Shown here one piece after another: positions 6,341 through 6,953 of a DNA stretch of 6,953 bases. The notes under the pieces are model-generated. The model searched no databases and was not told where the DNA came from. It worked only from the letters and a program-made list of their open reading frames with translations. The stretch spans positions 1 through 6,953 of the forward strand of contig CAAGFP010000040.1 in assembly GCA_900769175.1 (NCBI GenBank). Reading direction: 5' to 3'. This stretch comes from Lachnospiraceae bacterium. Its GTDB lineage: Bacteria; Bacillota; Clostridia; Lachnospirales; Lachnospiraceae. Each line of letters opens with the position of its first letter. The stretch's first letter is position 1. The translations under genes were made by a program, and so were the position numbers.

Positions 6341-6473
6341 GCCCGGATACTCCTTGTTTTGTTCATTATGCAGACATCCGGACCGGTTGGAATGTTTGCA
6401 AACCATCTTATTTCACTACATGAAAAAATAAAAACCTACAATATTTTATGTTCCATTGTAAATTAAAATGTGT
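6341..6473. other. mutY-glyA spacer, no gene seen
   Basis: The part before the glyA -10 is non-coding as far as I can see. CCGGAT (6343-6348) and ATCCGG (6376-6381) could form a 6-bp stem with a 27-base loop, but no T run follows, so no convincing mutY terminator is present. A-rich tracts at 6422-6435 lie just upstream of the glyA promoter and could serve as an UP element. Confidence 0.4.
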
Positions 6474-6479
6474 TATAAT
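6451..6479 (+). promoter_or_regulatory. glyA promoter with extended -10
   Basis: TGTTATAAT (6471-6479) is a perfect extended -10 (TGn followed by TATAAT at 6474-6479). The -35 position, 17 bases upstream, holds TTCCAT (6451-6456), a poor match, which an extended -10 can compensate. Transcription should begin near 6486 and leave a leader of about 95 nt before glyA. Confidence 0.72.
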
Positions 6480-6482
6480 AGC

Positions 6483-6554
6483 TTGAATTTGTGACTAAAT
6501 GTCCGGATTGATTGAATGACAGAAAGTCGATTCATCCTGGTATTTCAAATTTAA
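6483..6554 (+). other. Long imperfect hairpin in the glyA leader
   Basis: Nested complementary segments run from outside in: TTGAATTTG (6483-6491) with CAAATTTAA (6546-6554), AAAT (6497-6500) with ATTT (6542-6545), CCGGAT (6503-6508) with ATCC-T-GG (6534-6540, one bulge), GAAT (6514-6517) with ATTC (6530-6533), and GAC with GTC around AGAAA (6521-6525). It does not match the glycine, THF, ZTP or SAM riboswitch cores as I know them. It ends 16 bases before the GGAGGT ribosome binding site. Confidence 0.45.
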
Positions 6555-6580
6555 TAAGTTAATCATCTGTGGAGGTAAAT

Positions 6581-6953
6581 ATGTATTCATTCGAAGAAAT
6601 TCAAAAAGTTGATCCCGAAATTGCCAAGGCAATATTGGACGAGCAGGAAAGACAGAACAGTCATATTGAACTGATTGCATCCGAAAACTGGGTAAGTAAA
6701 GCAGTCATGGCTTCTATGGGAAGTATTTTAACCAACAAGTATGCAGAAGGATATCCCGGAAAACGTTACTATGGCGGTTGCGAATGCGTGGATGTAGTTG
6801 AGAATCTTGCAATGGAACGTGCAAAAAAACTTTTTGGATGTGAATATGTAAATGTTCAGCCACATTCGGTTGCGCAGGCAAACATGGCAGTTCAGTTTGC
6901 AATTCTTAAACCCGGAGATACCGTTATGGGAATGAATCTGGATCATGGCGGAC
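6581..6953 (+). CDS. glyA: Serine hydroxymethyltransferase, 3' truncated by the window edge
   Basis: SHMT is a PLP enzyme that interconverts serine and glycine, supplying 5,10-methylenetetrahydrofolate. The first 124 of about 410 residues are present. Family motifs seen are [12 protein letters not shown] (28-39), [15 protein letters not shown] (about 52-66), and PHS-x-AQAN followed by [22 protein letters not shown] (6571-6576) is four bases before the ATG, and the N-terminus has the normal length. One oddity: in the PHSGAQAN motif the Gly is Val97 (GTT, 6869-6871). This Gly lies beside the PLP phosphate in SHMT structures (Gly94 in the Geobacillus enzyme by my alignment). The change could weaken cofactor binding, be a sequencing error, or be a lineage variant. 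The active-site lysine lies beyond the window. The gene has its own extended -10 promoter and a foldable leader, separate from the mutY operon. Confidence 0.95.
   Translation, partial: MYSFEEIQKVDPEIAKAILDEQERQNSHIELIASENWVSKAVMASMGSILTNKYAEGYPGKRYYGGCECVDVVENLAMERAKKLFGCEYVNVQPHSVAQANMAVQFAILKPGDTVMGMNLDHGG

Noticed and set aside
6392..6466. 24-codon open frame between mutY and glyA
   Set aside because: Weak ribosome binding site, no recognisable sequence, and it overlaps the glyA promoter region.

Overview
The window looks like chromosome of a low-to-moderate GC, Gram-positive, anaerobic Firmicute, most likely a clostridial species of the Lachnospiraceae. The basis is AT-rich spacers, strong GGAGG-type ribosome binding sites, a YqhD/Bdh-type iron alcohol dehydrogenase, a clostridial HolA and MutY, and a DUF1653 protein with the extra C-terminal helical region that I associate with this family. 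The genus cannot be fixed by eye. All eight genes lie on the + strand. No mobile element, tRNA, rRNA or CRISPR array is visible.

Layout. 1-790: 3' part of an iron-dependent alcohol dehydrogenase. 871-1461: mntP, a manganese exporter, closed by a textbook intrinsic terminator (1467-1511). 1512-1683: leader with a candidate promoter and a perfect 16-bp palindrome. 1684-2955: a soluble PAS-PAS-GGDEF diguanylate cyclase. 3032-4027: holA, the DNA polymerase III delta subunit. 4028-4246: a gene-free stretch with three potential hairpins. 4247-4633: a small single-pass membrane protein of unknown function. 4701-5261: a DUF1653 protein whose stop overlaps the mutY start in an ATGA. 5258-6340: mutY. 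6341-6580: an intergenic region with an extended -10 promoter and a foldable leader. 6581 to the end: the 5' part of glyA, cut by the window edge.

The genes are mostly housekeeping: clamp-loader assembly (holA), oxidative DNA repair (mutY), one-carbon metabolism (glyA), metal homeostasis (mntP), alcohol/aldehyde redox, and c-di-GMP signalling. DUF1653 and mutY are very probably co-transcribed and translationally coupled. The cyclase and holA may share a transcript (76-bp spacer, no clear terminator). mntP is insulated downstream by its terminator.

I see no clear new multi-gene system. The points most worth a second look are a Gly-to-Val change in the PLP-phosphate-binding motif of SHMT (residue 97), a possible switch-like leader in front of the uncharacterised membrane protein, a 36-nt in-frame degenerate repeat in the DUF1653 protein linker, loss of the I-site Arg in the cyclase, and dyads in front of mntP and of the cyclase gene.
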